A stretch of 64,000 nucleotides of DNA from an uncultured Lachnospiraceae bacterium (GTDB lineage Bacteria > Bacillota > Clostridia > Lachnospirales > Lachnospiraceae): NCBI GenBank assembly GCA_910587765.1, contig CAJUNR010000011.1, positions 2,295 to 66,294 of the forward strand. Direction: 5' to 3'. The notes under the pieces are model-generated. The model was not told the origin of the DNA and did no database searches. It saw only the letters and a list, made by a program, of their open reading frames with translations. The position numbers were made by a program, and so were the translations under genes. The stretch's first letter is position 1; each line of letters opens with the position of its first letter. Below are positions 33,683-41,923 of this stretch, one piece after another.

Positions 33683-35149
33683 ATGTCGGAAACGTATGAT
33701 GTGATCGTGATCGGTGCGGGCGTCGTCGGAAGCGCGATTGCGAGGGAACTGTCCAGATACCGTCTAAGGACGGCGGTGCTGGAGAAGAATCTGGACGTGT
33801 GCAACGAGACGAGCGGGCGCAATTCCGCCGTGGTGCACGGCGGTTTTGCGTATGATGAGGGAACGCTGAAGGCGCGTCTGTGCGTGGAAGGAAACCGGAT
33901 GATGGAGCGGCTTTCCAGGGAACTGGATTTTCCTTTTATCCGCTGCGGCAAAGTGCTGGTAGGGAATACGAAGGAGGATATGGAACAACTGGAACGCACG
34001 ATGGCGCAGGGGGAGAAGAACGGGGCGGAGGGTCTGACTCTGATCGGAGAGGAAAAGCTTCATGAACTGGTTCCCGCTGTCGTGGGGAAATTTGCCATGT
34101 GGTCGCAGACCAGCGGGATTCTGGATCCGTTCCTCTATACGGTGGCTCTGGCGGAGAATGCGCATGCCAACGGCGTTTCTTTCTATTTTGACCACGAGGT
34201 GACCGGAATCGACCGGGGAGAAGCGTATGTGATTCATACGAATCACGGGGCGTTTAAGGCGCGCTGGGTGGTGAACGCGGCGGGGCTTGGCTGTAAGAAA
34301 ATCTCCGACCTGCTTGGCATCACCGGCTACCGGGTAATTGGTTCCAAAGGGAACTATATTATTCTGAATAAGAAGCTGGGCGCGCTGCTGCCGATGCCGG
34401 TTTACCCGGTGCCCAGCAACACTTATATGGGGATTCATGTGACGCCTACGGTAGACGGAAATGTAACGGTAGGTCCGGACGCGGAAAATACGGATAATTT
34501 TGCTTATTATGGCGTGCCCGGGGAGAAGATGGAGTATCTGGCAAAGAGCGCTTCCGGGCTGTGGCCCCACATCCGCAAAGAGGATCAGATCCGGAATTTC
34601 TCGGGTATTCTGCCCAAGTGGGTGGACGAGAACGGGACGATTCAGGATTTCAAGATCGAGATCAGGGACGAGACCGCGCCGCGTGCGGTGAATCTTGTGG
34701 GTATCGAGTCCCCCGGGCTGACGGCGGCGGTTCCGATTGCGCAGTATGCGGTGGGGCTGATGCGGGAGCGGGAAGAATTTGAGGAAAATCCTTCGTTTGA
34801 TCCGGTCCGAAAAGGAATCGTGCGGTTTGCGGACAAGAGCCGGGAAGAGCAGGCGGAACTGATTCGCCGGAATCCGGATTACGGCGAGATCGTCTGCCAG
34901 TGCGAGGAGGTTACGAAGGCGGAGCTTCTGGCGGCGATGCACAATCCGCTGGGCGTCTCAACGATGACAGGAATCAAGTACCGGACCAGGGCGATGATGG
35001 GAAGCTGTCAGGCCGGCTTTTGCCAGATGAAGATCGAGAAACTGCTGGAGCGGGAGCTGGGGCTTGCGCCGCAGGACGTCTGCTACAGCCGGAAAGGCTC
35101 CTGGGTCGTCTCCGGCCGGTTAAGGGAACAGGCGGATGCCAGGCGTTGA
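33683..35149 (+). CDS. FAD-dependent oxidoreductase, GlpA/LhgO type with C-terminal 2Fe-2S domain
   Basis: ATG at 33683 follows GAGGTGG. The product is 488 residues. An N-terminal FAD-binding fold (YDVIVIGAGVVGSAIARELS) and a DAO-type domain (TSGRNSAVVHGG, VVNAAGLGCKKISDLLG, YPVPSNTYMGIHVTP) match glycerol-3-phosphate or 2-hydroxyacid oxidases. The C-terminus is a BFD-like domain with cysteines in IVCQCEEVTKAELLAAM and MMGSCQAGFCQ, suited to a 2Fe-2S cluster. It is the first of three tightly packed genes, the usual anaerobic GlpA-like/FAD reductase/DUF1667 set. The substrate may be a 2-hydroxy acid from the sugar-acid route; not decidable here. Confidence 0.88.
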   Translation: MSETYDVIVIGAGVVGSAIARELSRYRLRTAVLEKNLDVCNETSGRNSAVVHGGFAYDEGTLKARLCVEGNRMMERLSRELDFPFIRCGKVLVGNTKEDMEQLERTMAQGEKNGAEGLTLIGEEKLHELVPAVVGKFAMWSQTSGILDPFLYTVALAENAHANGVSFYFDHEVTGIDRGEAYVIHTNHGAFKARWVVNAAGLGCKKISDLLGITGYRVIGSKGNYIILNKKLGALLPMPVYPVPSNTYMGIHVTPTVDGNVTVGPDAENTDNFAYYGVPGEKMEYLAKSASGLWPHIRKEDQIRNFSGILPKWVDENGTIQDFKIEIRDETAPRAVNLVGIESPGLTAAVPIAQYAVGLMREREEFEENPSFDPVRKGIVRFADKSREEQAELIRRNPDYGEIVCQCEEVTKAELLAAMHNPLGVSTMTGIKYRTRAMMGSCQAGFCQMKIEKLLERELGLAPQDVCYSRKGSWVVSGRLREQADARR

Positions 35150-35168
35150 CAGGAAAGGGGTGGAAAAG

Positions 35169-36401
35169 ATGGAACAAAAAGAAGCGGTGATCATCGGCGG
35201 CGGTCCGGCGGGTCTGGCGGCGGCGCTGAAGCTGTGGGAGAAAGGGGTGCGCGATCTTCTGATTCTGGAGAGAGAGGATCATCTGGGCGGAATCCTGCGG
35301 CAGTGTATTCACGACGGTTTCGGCCTCGGAAGATTTAAAAAAAGCCTCTCCGGACCGGAATACGCTCAGGCGTTTATTGACGAGATTGTGAAACGGGAGA
35401 TTCCTTATCTGACCGGAGCTACGGTAATGGAACTGACCGGGGACCGCGAAGTGACGTTTATCACAAGAGAGGGCGTCCGGCGCTGTCAGGCGAAAGCGGT
35501 GATTCTGGCAATGGGCTGCAAAGAGCGCAGCCGCGGGGCGCTGGGGATACCGGGTGAGCGGCCGTCCGGCGTCTTCACGGCGGGGACGGCGCAGGCGTAT
35601 ATGAATCTGTACAACCGGATGCCGGCGAAGGAGGTTGTCATTCTCGGTTCCGGGGACATCGGCATGATTATGGCCAGAAGGCTGACGCTCGAGGGCGCGC
35701 ATGTACAGGCCGTCTTCGAGCTGATGCCGCATCCGAGCGGCCTTCCGCGGAATATCATTCAGTGTCTGGAAGATTACGGGATTCCGCTGTATCTGAGCCA
35801 TACGGTGACGGAGATTCACGGGGATTCAAGGCTGACCGGCGTGACCGTGTCGGAGGTGGACGAGCGTCTGGTTCCCATACCGGGGACGCAGAAGCGTTAT
35901 GACTGCGACACGCTGATTCTGTCGGCGGGTCTGATACCGGATAACCAGCTCTCCACGGACGCGGGAGTCGTGCTGGATCCCCATACGAGAGGGGCCGTGG
36001 TGGACGAGCATTTACAGACGAACATCCCGGGTGTCTTTGCCGCGGGAAATGTGCTGCATGTGCATGATCTGGTGGACTTTGTCTCCCTGGAAGCGGAGGC
36101 GCTGGCCGCCGACGCGGCGGCTTATATCAGAGGGGAAGCGTTTGCGCCCTGCGCGCTCTCCGTCAGGGCCGGAGAGGGCGTCGGCCACACGGTTCCGCAG
36201 AAAATCAGCGGCGGGAGAGACTTTCAACTGTCTCTGCGGGTCCGCGGCCATTACAGGGACTGCCGGATCGTCGTGCGTCAGGCGGGAGAGATTGTCGCCT
36301 CAAAGAAGCTGAAGAAAGCCATTCCGGCGGAGATGATACAGTTCCGGGTAAAGGCGGAGAACCTGAAGACAGAGGGAGAACTGGAGGTGTGCGTCGAATG
36401 A
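35169..36401 (+). CDS. FAD/NAD-dependent oxidoreductase, second subunit of trio
   Basis: ATG at 35169 lies 19 bases after the previous stop. The product is 410 residues with an N-terminal dinucleotide fold (EAVIIGGGPAGLAAALKLW), a second one (VVILGSGDIGMIMARRL) and GVFAAGNVLHVHDLVDFVS, which places FAD. GCKERSRGALGIPGERPSG is typical of this family. It likely transfers electrons between the first subunit and NAD or a quinone. Its last four bases overlap the DUF1667 gene (ATGA). The family is related to the pyridine nucleotide-disulfide oxidoreductases but lacks the redox CxxxxC. Confidence 0.88.
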   Translation: MEQKEAVIIGGGPAGLAAALKLWEKGVRDLLILEREDHLGGILRQCIHDGFGLGRFKKSLSGPEYAQAFIDEIVKREIPYLTGATVMELTGDREVTFITREGVRRCQAKAVILAMGCKERSRGALGIPGERPSGVFTAGTAQAYMNLYNRMPAKEVVILGSGDIGMIMARRLTLEGAHVQAVFELMPHPSGLPRNIIQCLEDYGIPLYLSHTVTEIHGDSRLTGVTVSEVDERLVPIPGTQKRYDCDTLILSAGLIPDNQLSTDAGVVLDPHTRGAVVDEHLQTNIPGVFAAGNVLHVHDLVDFVSLEAEALAADAAAYIRGEAFAPCALSVRAGEGVGHTVPQKISGGRDFQLSLRVRGHYRDCRIVVRQAGEIVASKKLKKAIPAEMIQFRVKAENLKTEGELEVCVE

Positions 36402-36766
36402 AAATGAAGAAGATCTATACCTGCATTATTTGTCCCAACGGCTGCGAGATCGAGACCGAGATCGAGGACGGCAGGATCCGGTCCGTCACAGGTCAGACCT
36501 GTGACCGCGGCGAGGAGTACGTTCGTCAGGAGCTGACGGCGCCCGTGCGCACCATTGCCACTTCCGTGCGGGTGGAAGGGGGAGAGCTTCCGCTTGCCAG
36601 CGTGCGGCTGACCGCGCCCATTCCCAAGAATATGATCTTTCCGGTGATGGAAGAGGTGAAGAAACTCTGTCTGAAGGCACCGGTCCGGGCGGGGACGGCG
36701 GTCGTTGAAAAGGTGTGCGGGCTTGACAGCGATGTGATTGTCACAAAAAATGTAAACAGGGGCTGA
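36398..36766 (+). CDS. DUF1667 protein, third member of oxidoreductase trio
   Basis: ATG at 36398 overlaps the previous stop and lies ten bases after GGAGG. The product is 122 residues. The cysteines CIICPNGCEIETE and GQTCDRGEEY form a C-x2-C-x3-C...C pattern, probably an iron-sulfur or zinc site, as known for DUF1667. TSVRVEGGELPLASVRLTAP and the IPKNMIFPVMEEV segment are typical. These proteins nearly always follow a GlpA-like and an FAD oxidoreductase gene and are thought to be the small subunit of that complex. A terminator follows. Confidence 0.92.
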   Translation: MKMKKIYTCIICPNGCEIETEIEDGRIRSVTGQTCDRGEEYVRQELTAPVRTIATSVRVEGGELPLASVRLTAPIPKNMIFPVMEEVKKLCLKAPVRAGTAVVEKVCGLDSDVIVTKNVNRG

Positions 36767-36803
36767 AAGCTGACATATTTCATTTGAATGCCCGTGTATA
36801 TAC

Positions 36804-36842
36804 AAAAACAGCACTGTCTATGGGGTGGACAGTGCTGTTTTT
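36804..36842 (+). terminator. Terminator of the FAD oxidoreductase operon
   Basis: AAAAACAGCACTGTC and GACAGTGCTGTTTTT pair perfectly over 15 bases around TATGGGGTG. The T-run follows directly. It begins 38 bases after the DUF1667 stop. Confidence 0.92.
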
Positions 36843-36951
36843 AAGGTGTGTAAGGTGATAGGGGTTTCTCTATCGGGTTCATATAAAGTATAACATAACA
36901 AAAAAAATTTAACAAATTCCATTTTTTTATGGAAATTTGCCAAGTTTAGGT

Positions 36952-36957
36952 TATAAT
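36952..36957 (+). promoter_or_regulatory. -10 box of lysR promoter
   Basis: TATAAT at 36952-36957 in a T/A-rich region, about 60 bases before the LysR start. The -35 position carries only a poor match (ATGGAA region), as is common for regulated promoters. Confidence 0.45.
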
Positions 36958-37017
36958 GTAAGAATGGGGTATGCAAGTAGTGCTTTTTTGGGGATGTAGA
37001 TCCAAGGGGGAAACTGG

Positions 37018-37950
37018 ATGCGTTTGAATCAGTTGGAATATTTTATTAAGGTAGTGGAGTGCGGCTCCATCACAAAGGCCGCGCAGGAACTCTACCTCAG
37101 TCAGCCAAGTCTCACCAAGGCGGTCTCCGGTCTGGAAGCAGAGTACGATCTGAAATTGTTCGACCGCACGGCAAAGGGACTGAGTCTGACGCCGAAGGGA
37201 AGAGATTTTCTGGAATATGCGAAAGGGGTGATAGACAGTTCACAGGCGCTGAATACGACATTCGGGAAAGAGGGACATCCGTCCATACAGCGGGTGGCAA
37301 TTGCCAGTCAGCAGTTTGACTTTATCTATGATATCCTGCTTTCTCTGTATAAGGAGAATACGGAAGAGCTTCTTCAGATTGATCTGCAGGAGAACGACCG
37401 GGGCGAGATCGTGAGGATGGTGAAGGAACGCCGGGCGGACATCGGGATCCTGGTGGTGACGGAACGGAACTCCAAACCGTTCAAAAGCGAGCTGCAGGGG
37501 AAGAACCTGGAGGTGCATATACTGGACCGGTCGCCGCTCTACGCGTGCATGGGAAGCCGCTCCGGTTTGTATGACCATGAGACGGTCGACGTGGAAGAGG
37601 CGGAACAGTATCTTCATGTAGCTCTGGATACCGAACAGACGCTGCGCAGAGAGCTGCGTTACAAGAACGGAATGAGCGAAGGACTGAATCGGGAGCACCT
37701 GATCTTCTGCAATACCATGGGAGTCTGCCGGAAATTTCTCGAAGAGACAGAAGCGCTTTTGCTGGCGCCCAAGTGGGTGCTGGGTTTTTTTGAAGATACG
37801 AAAATACGTTCCGTGCCTCTGATGATGAACGGAGAATCCTATCCGCAGATCCATTATCTGGTGTGGATCAAGCGTGTGAAGGAGGAGTTCCATCCGTTGG
37901 AGGAACGGTTCATGAAACTTTTAAACGAGCACTTTTCATGCAGTGATTAA
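37018..37950 (+). CDS. LysR-family regulator
   Basis: ATG at 37018 follows AAGGGGGAAA. The product is 310 residues. The helix-turn-helix is clear: MRLNQLEYFIKVVECGSITK, AAQELYLSQPSLTKAVSGLE, LKLFDRTAKGLSLTPKG. The periplasmic-binding-like effector domain follows (VAIASQQFDFIYDILL, LLQIDLQENDRGEIV, IGILVVTE, HYLVWIKR). It stands alone, downstream of a strong terminator and converging on a TetR gene, so its target is not obvious. The oxidoreductase trio upstream is the nearest candidate. Confidence 0.92.
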   Translation: MRLNQLEYFIKVVECGSITKAAQELYLSQPSLTKAVSGLEAEYDLKLFDRTAKGLSLTPKGRDFLEYAKGVIDSSQALNTTFGKEGHPSIQRVAIASQQFDFIYDILLSLYKENTEELLQIDLQENDRGEIVRMVKERRADIGILVVTERNSKPFKSELQGKNLEVHILDRSPLYACMGSRSGLYDHETVDVEEAEQYLHVALDTEQTLRRELRYKNGMSEGLNREHLIFCNTMGVCRKFLEETEALLLAPKWVLGFFEDTKIRSVPLMMNGESYPQIHYLVWIKRVKEEFHPLEERFMKLLNEHFSCSD

Positions 37951-37951
37951 A

Positions 37952-37977
37952 CCGGCACAGAAGTGTTCATGTGCCGG
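37952..37977. terminator. Hairpin between convergent lysR and tetR
   Basis: CCGGCACA and TGTGCCGG pair perfectly around a ten-base loop. It overlaps the TetR stop codon on the other strand. Lacking a T-run it is a modest terminator candidate for both genes. Confidence 0.5.
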
Positions 37978-38578
37978 AGACAAGGTCAAAATCTTTTACG
38001 ATTCTGCGGATCAGGGTGTGCAGATAGGGTTTTAATTCTTCTATATCCGCGGGATCGTGATAGAGGATGGCGTTGTAGCTGACGCCTGCCACCAGTTCGA
38101 TTACGAGGTAGATAATGATCTCGGGGCTGGCAAACCGGCAGCCGGAGCGGGCGATCAGTTGTTCGTACATTTCCCTGGCGGAGATTCCGTCAGGGGTTTT
38201 TTCTTCCGTCATCGAGCTGCGGAAGATGCCCCAGCTTAGATGTTTGGACAGGAAGAACAGAAGAGAGCGGTCCTGTTCCAGGGCGTAGAGAATCTCGTCG
38301 GTCAGGAAGATGAATTGTTCGTCCAGTCCGGTGATCTGCGTCTCGTTCAGCTTCAGGCAGGCTTCCCGGAACAACTGCGTTGCCTTGGAGGAGATGAGCC
38401 GGTTGCGGATGTCCGTTTTGTCTTTGAAATACAAATAGAAAGTTCCCTTGGCAATGCCTGCTTTGGCGACGATATCCGCGATGGAAGTGTTGTGAAAGCC
38501 TTTGCTGATAAACAGTTCAAATGCGGCGTTGAGCAGATCTTTCCGCTTGTGTTCTTTTTTTTCTTCTATTTTCCCCAT
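37967..38578 (-). CDS. TetR-family regulator
   Basis: The product is 203 residues. The DNA-binding domain is typical: KRKDLLNAAFELFISKGFHN, TSIADIVAKAGIAKGTFYLY, FKDKTDIRNRLI. The C-terminal helical domain, which senses a ligand, is not recognisable. It is divergent from a hypothetical gene at 38761, and an inverted repeat TGAC-N5-GTCA sits in the shared gap, so it probably represses itself and that gene. Its ligand cannot be inferred. Confidence 0.92.
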   Translation of the reverse strand: MGKIEEKKEHKRKDLLNAAFELFISKGFHNTSIADIVAKAGIAKGTFYLYFKDKTDIRNRLISSKATQLFREACLKLNETQITGLDEQFIFLTDEILYALEQDRSLLFFLSKHLSWGIFRSSMTEEKTPDGISAREMYEQLIARSGCRFASPEIIIYLVIELVAGVSYNAILYHDPADIEELKPYLHTLIRRIVKDFDLVSGT

Positions 38579-38672
38579 GAAATCATTCCCCGTTTTTCTG
38601 TTTTATATTAGCTGTTTTCTATAACTGTATCTTATCCGGACGGAAAATGCAATGTACAGTTTGTTCAAAATA

Positions 38673-38698
38673 TTGACTATTGGTCATTTTTGTATAAT
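38673..38698 (+). promoter_or_regulatory. TetR-type operator and promoter before the 38761 gene
   Basis: TTGACTATTGGTCA contains TGAC-N5-GTCA (38674-38686), a common TetR-family operator form. It overlaps a TTGACT -35-like box, with TATAAT at 38693-38698. The 14-base spacer is short, so the true -35 may differ. Confidence 0.55.
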
Positions 38699-38760
38699 GA
38701 CAGATATTCGCTTTCCCGCATATAGTGATTATAAAGCGGAAATCAATCGGAGCATATATG

Positions 38761-39258
38761 ATGAACGATTCAAGAGAATGGACCCCCGGTTACGGGAATC
38801 CTTTTGGCGGCGCGAATTTTGAGCAGCGTGCGTTTCCCTGGCTCTATCCCTACGGAAATCAGATGAATTACTGGAATCTGTGGAATACGCCGGAGCGGAT
38901 GGAGGACGAGGCGGACACCATGCGTCTCAGAGAACTGTATCCACTGATGGCGAGAAGGCTGCAGCCGTACGTGGAGGAGGTATGCACCCGCCTTGAGTAT
39001 CCCGGAAGTATGATGTATGATGAGTATCCGGACCAGCTTTCACTTCTGCGGAAGGCGAAGGAGGTATGGACGGAGGCGGAAGCAGCGGAGGATTTCGGGG
39101 AGCAGGCCCCCGGGTGGGAGCAGCTTCGGGATCTGATCGGCGTACTGCTTCTTCAGGAAATGATGAGGAGGAGAAAAAAAGCCGCTTTCTACACCCGCGC
39201 CGGTCTGGGAACCGGTCAACGGGGAACCGCGGCCGCATTCCTTTCGCACATGGGTTGA
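38761..39258 (+). CDS. Hypothetical protein, 165 aa, possible TetR target
   Basis: ATG 38761 lies eight bases after CGGAG; ATG 38758 is adjacent and possible. The product has a Tyr/Trp/Pro/Asn-rich N-terminus (WTPGYGNPFGGANFEQRAFP, NYWNLWNTPE), then a helical middle (ELYPLMARRLQPYVEEVCTR LEYPGS) and a basic RRRKK stretch. There is no signal peptide or membrane helix. The aromatic, low-complexity start recalls small spore-coat-like proteins of Clostridia, but that is only a resemblance. Function not recognised. Confidence 0.65.
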   Translation: MNDSREWTPGYGNPFGGANFEQRAFPWLYPYGNQMNYWNLWNTPERMEDEADTMRLRELYPLMARRLQPYVEEVCTRLEYPGSMMYDEYPDQLSLLRKAKEVWTEAEAAEDFGEQAPGWEQLRDLIGVLLLQEMMRRRKKAAFYTRAGLGTGQRGTAAAFLSHMG

Positions 39259-39283
39259 CCATGGAATAAAAGATTGCTAAAAT
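39255..39283 (+). promoter_or_regulatory. Sigma-A promoter of the 39381 gene
   Basis: TTGACC (39255-39260), 17-base spacer, TAAAAT (39278-39283). The -35 overlaps the stop of the preceding gene. Confidence 0.6.
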
Positions 39284-39288
39284 AGTTA

Positions 39289-39317
39289 CAGCCATGTGGG
39301 GACCATGCACATGGCTG
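39289..39317 (+). other. Leader hairpin of the 39381 gene
   Basis: CAGCCATGTG and CACATGGCTG pair perfectly over ten bases around a nine-base loop. It would form at the very 5' end of the transcript from the promoter just upstream, suggesting mRNA protection or a regulatory role. Confidence 0.5.
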
Positions 39318-39380
39318 GAGCATGGTGTGAATGAGAGAGATGCGGAAACAGAGATTCCATAGAATAGAGAAAAGAATAAT

Positions 39381-41882
39381 ATGAAGAAACTGATGATCAG
39401 ATGCATTACGATCCTGCTGGCGTTTGCCGCGGGGATGGGATTTATGAGCTATGCGACTTACATGGGCAACCGGGATATGACGACGGTGATGGCGCAGGCG
39501 ACACTGCCGGTGGTCTATGCGGAGAAAAACGGCCTTCTGTACAATGAACTGCACGGTTATGTGGAACCGATGGACGGAAGCTATATGGACGGGACGCTTC
39601 TGGGGCTTTCGCAGGATCACGGCGCGGGGCTTGCCGTGGAAAAATTCAATGCCCGAATCAGGAACATTTACTACGAGGTCCGCAGTCTGGATACGGAGCG
39701 GCTGATTGAGAACGGCGACCTGCTTCCGGCGGAGGAGGACGGCAGATATCTTTATCTGACGCTGCATTTTAAAGACCTGCTGGAGACGGGGAGAAAGTAT
39801 CTGCTGATTCTGAAGCTGGAAACGGAGGAGCATCCCGAGATCTTCTATTACTCCCGGCTCTGCTATCTGGGGGAAAATCATGTACAGGAGTGCGTGGATT
39901 TCGCCAGGCAGTTTCATGAGGCAGTTTTTGTGAAGGATACGAATCAGGAGATTCTCAGAAAGCTGGAGCCGGACGGCAGCATGGACGGGACGGATCTGGG
40001 ATACGTAAATATTCATTCCTACCCGCGCGCGGTTGTCTGGGGGGAGATGCCGGTCAAGCAGGTGAGCGAAGAACGGCTCCGCTTCACGGATATCCGGGGC
40101 AGCGTGACGTCGCTGGTGATGGATTACGAGATTGAGAATACGGATACCGGGGAGCGGTATGAGGTATCGGAGGCGTTCTGCGTCCAGTATACGCAGAGCC
40201 GTATGTATCTGCAGAACTATGAGCGGACTACGGACCGCATTCTGGAGGTGGGAAATCAACTGGTGGAAGACAAACGGATTCGTTTCGGAATCCGCAGCAG
40301 GCCGCTCCGGTACCGGAAGAATGAGGAGGAGAATGTCGTCGCGTTTGTGGAGAGAGGGCAGCTCTGGTGCTATGATTTCGGGCAGAACCGTCTGAGCAGA
40401 GTGTACGGGTATGAAGACGGGGAGGATGCAAGAGGACTGTACAACGCGCATGATTTCCGGATCCTGCGGGTCGAAGATTCCGGGAGCATGGATTTTCTCG
40501 TCTGCGGCTATATGAACAGGGGACTGTATGAAGGGAGGTGCGGCCTCCTGCTCTGCCGTTACGACGCGCTTCTGAATACGGTGGAGGAGCGCTGTTTTCT
40601 TCCGGGGGACAGGCCCTATGAGGTGATGAGGGAAGAGACCGGCAAACTGTCGGTGGTAAACGACCGGAATACGGCGTGGCTGTCTTACCGCAATCTGATT
40701 CTGCGCATTGATCTCGGGAACTGCAGCATGCGGGTTCTGTCGGAAGGGATCAGCGAGGAACAGCTTCAGGTATCCGAAAGCGGCAGTCTGGCGGCGTGGA
40801 CAGGCCCGGACGGAGATGCGGTCAGTCTTCTGAATACGGCTACCGGTGTGGTTACTCAGGTCGGCGGCGAAGAGGGCGAGATGCTGCAGGTGCTGGGCTT
40901 TATGGAAGACGATTTTATCTACGGGATCGCGTATCGGGAGAACGTACGGGTTGATCAGGCGGGGCAGAGGGTGGTTCCCATGCACCGGGTCGTCATCCGG
41001 GACCACACCGGCAACGAGATCCGCGAATTTGACTATGCGGCCAAAGGAAAATATGTCACTGCGGTGGAGATCATCGAGAACCGGATCGACCTGTCCTGCA
41101 TCGCGCTGAGGGAGGACGGCGGCTATGAGGAGATGCTGCCGGAGCCGATTACCTATACGAGCGAGCCTTCCAGAGAGAAACTGCGTCTTGCAGAGGAAAA
41201 TGACGAGATCAAGAGAAAGGAATATCATTTTCTGTATGAGGGAACAATGAAAAGCGGAGCGATGAAGCGTCCGCGCGTCCGCATGGTGCTCTATGAGGAA
41301 AATCGGGTACTGGAACTGGAACAGCCGGGCGCGGAGCATTATTTTGCCCGCTCCTTCGCCGGAGAAGTGAAAGGGTATGAGCGGCTCCCCGACGCGGTCC
41401 GGTACGCGAACGACGGTATGGGTTCCGTCTGGCGGAACGGATACGAGCTGATCTGGGAGCGCTGGAACCGCCTGCCGGGAACGCAGATCGAAGGGTATGA
41501 CGCTTCGGAGCTGTCGGATATGCAGGGAAGCAGTCTGGCGCAGTGCCTGCAGCTTCTGCTGCGCAGCAGGCAGATCTATACGGACGTGCAGGAGCGTCTG
41601 GATCAGGGAACGGCTGCCTGGGAGCTGTGCGAACAGGAACTGGGCGAGAGCTGCATCCTGCTGCCCGGCTGCAGTCTGCGGATGGTTTTGTATTATGTCA
41701 ATTGTCAGGTCCCGGTCGCCGGCATCACCGACACCGGCGGGGCGGTGCTGATCGTGGGCTATGACACGCAGAATATTATCTATTATGAGCCGGGACAGGA
41801 TGCGCTGAAAAAAGCGGGAATGAAGGACAGTACGGAGATGTTTGAGAGAGCAGGAAATCTGTTCTTTACTTACCGGCCGTAG
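39381..41882 (+). CDS. Membrane-anchored unknown protein, 833 aa
   Basis: ATG at 39381. Residues 5-24 form one hydrophobic helix (IRCITILLAFAAGMGFMSYA) with a basic start, an uncleaved anchor or signal peptide. The rest is extracytoplasmic and beta-rich. Residues about 300-560 have a propeller-like series of short strands (VVAFVERGQLWCYDFGQNRL, LVCGYMNRGLYEG, LAAWTGPDGDAVSLL, IAYRENVRV). The C-terminal part (about 690-830) resembles a papain-like or peptidase_C39-type segment: GSSLAQCLQLLL near 715 and AVLIVGYDTQNIIYYEPG at the end. That last similarity is weak. It is upstream of an aminopeptidase and a two-component system. No family is recognised with confidence. Confidence 0.8.
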   Translation: MKKLMIRCITILLAFAAGMGFMSYATYMGNRDMTTVMAQATLPVVYAEKNGLLYNELHGYVEPMDGSYMDGTLLGLSQDHGAGLAVEKFNARIRNIYYEVRSLDTERLIENGDLLPAEEDGRYLYLTLHFKDLLETGRKYLLILKLETEEHPEIFYYSRLCYLGENHVQECVDFARQFHEAVFVKDTNQEILRKLEPDGSMDGTDLGYVNIHSYPRAVVWGEMPVKQVSEERLRFTDIRGSVTSLVMDYEIENTDTGERYEVSEAFCVQYTQSRMYLQNYERTTDRILEVGNQLVEDKRIRFGIRSRPLRYRKNEEENVVAFVERGQLWCYDFGQNRLSRVYGYEDGEDARGLYNAHDFRILRVEDSGSMDFLVCGYMNRGLYEGRCGLLLCRYDALLNTVEERCFLPGDRPYEVMREETGKLSVVNDRNTAWLSYRNLILRIDLGNCSMRVLSEGISEEQLQVSESGSLAAWTGPDGDAVSLLNTATGVVTQVGGEEGEMLQVLGFMEDDFIYGIAYRENVRVDQAGQRVVPMHRVVIRDHTGNEIREFDYAAKGKYVTAVEIIENRIDLSCIALREDGGYEEMLPEPITYTSEPSREKLRLAEENDEIKRKEYHFLYEGTMKSGAMKRPRVRMVLYEENRVLELEQPGAEHYFARSFAGEVKGYERLPDAVRYANDGMGSVWRNGYELIWERWNRLPGTQIEGYDASELSDMQGSSLAQCLQLLLRSRQIYTDVQERLDQGTAAWELCEQELGESCILLPGCSLRMVLYYVNCQVPVAGITDTGGAVLIVGYDTQNIIYYEPGQDALKKAGMKDSTEMFERAGNLFFTYRP

Positions 41883-41923
41883 AGGGCCGGACAGAGCGGA
41901 AAGGAAAACAGGAGGAAGACAAG

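Noticed and set aside
33430..33999. Minus-strand 189-codon frame after gntR
   Set aside because: It covers the palindromic element, the promoter and the start of the FAD gene on the opposite strand; no ribosome site.
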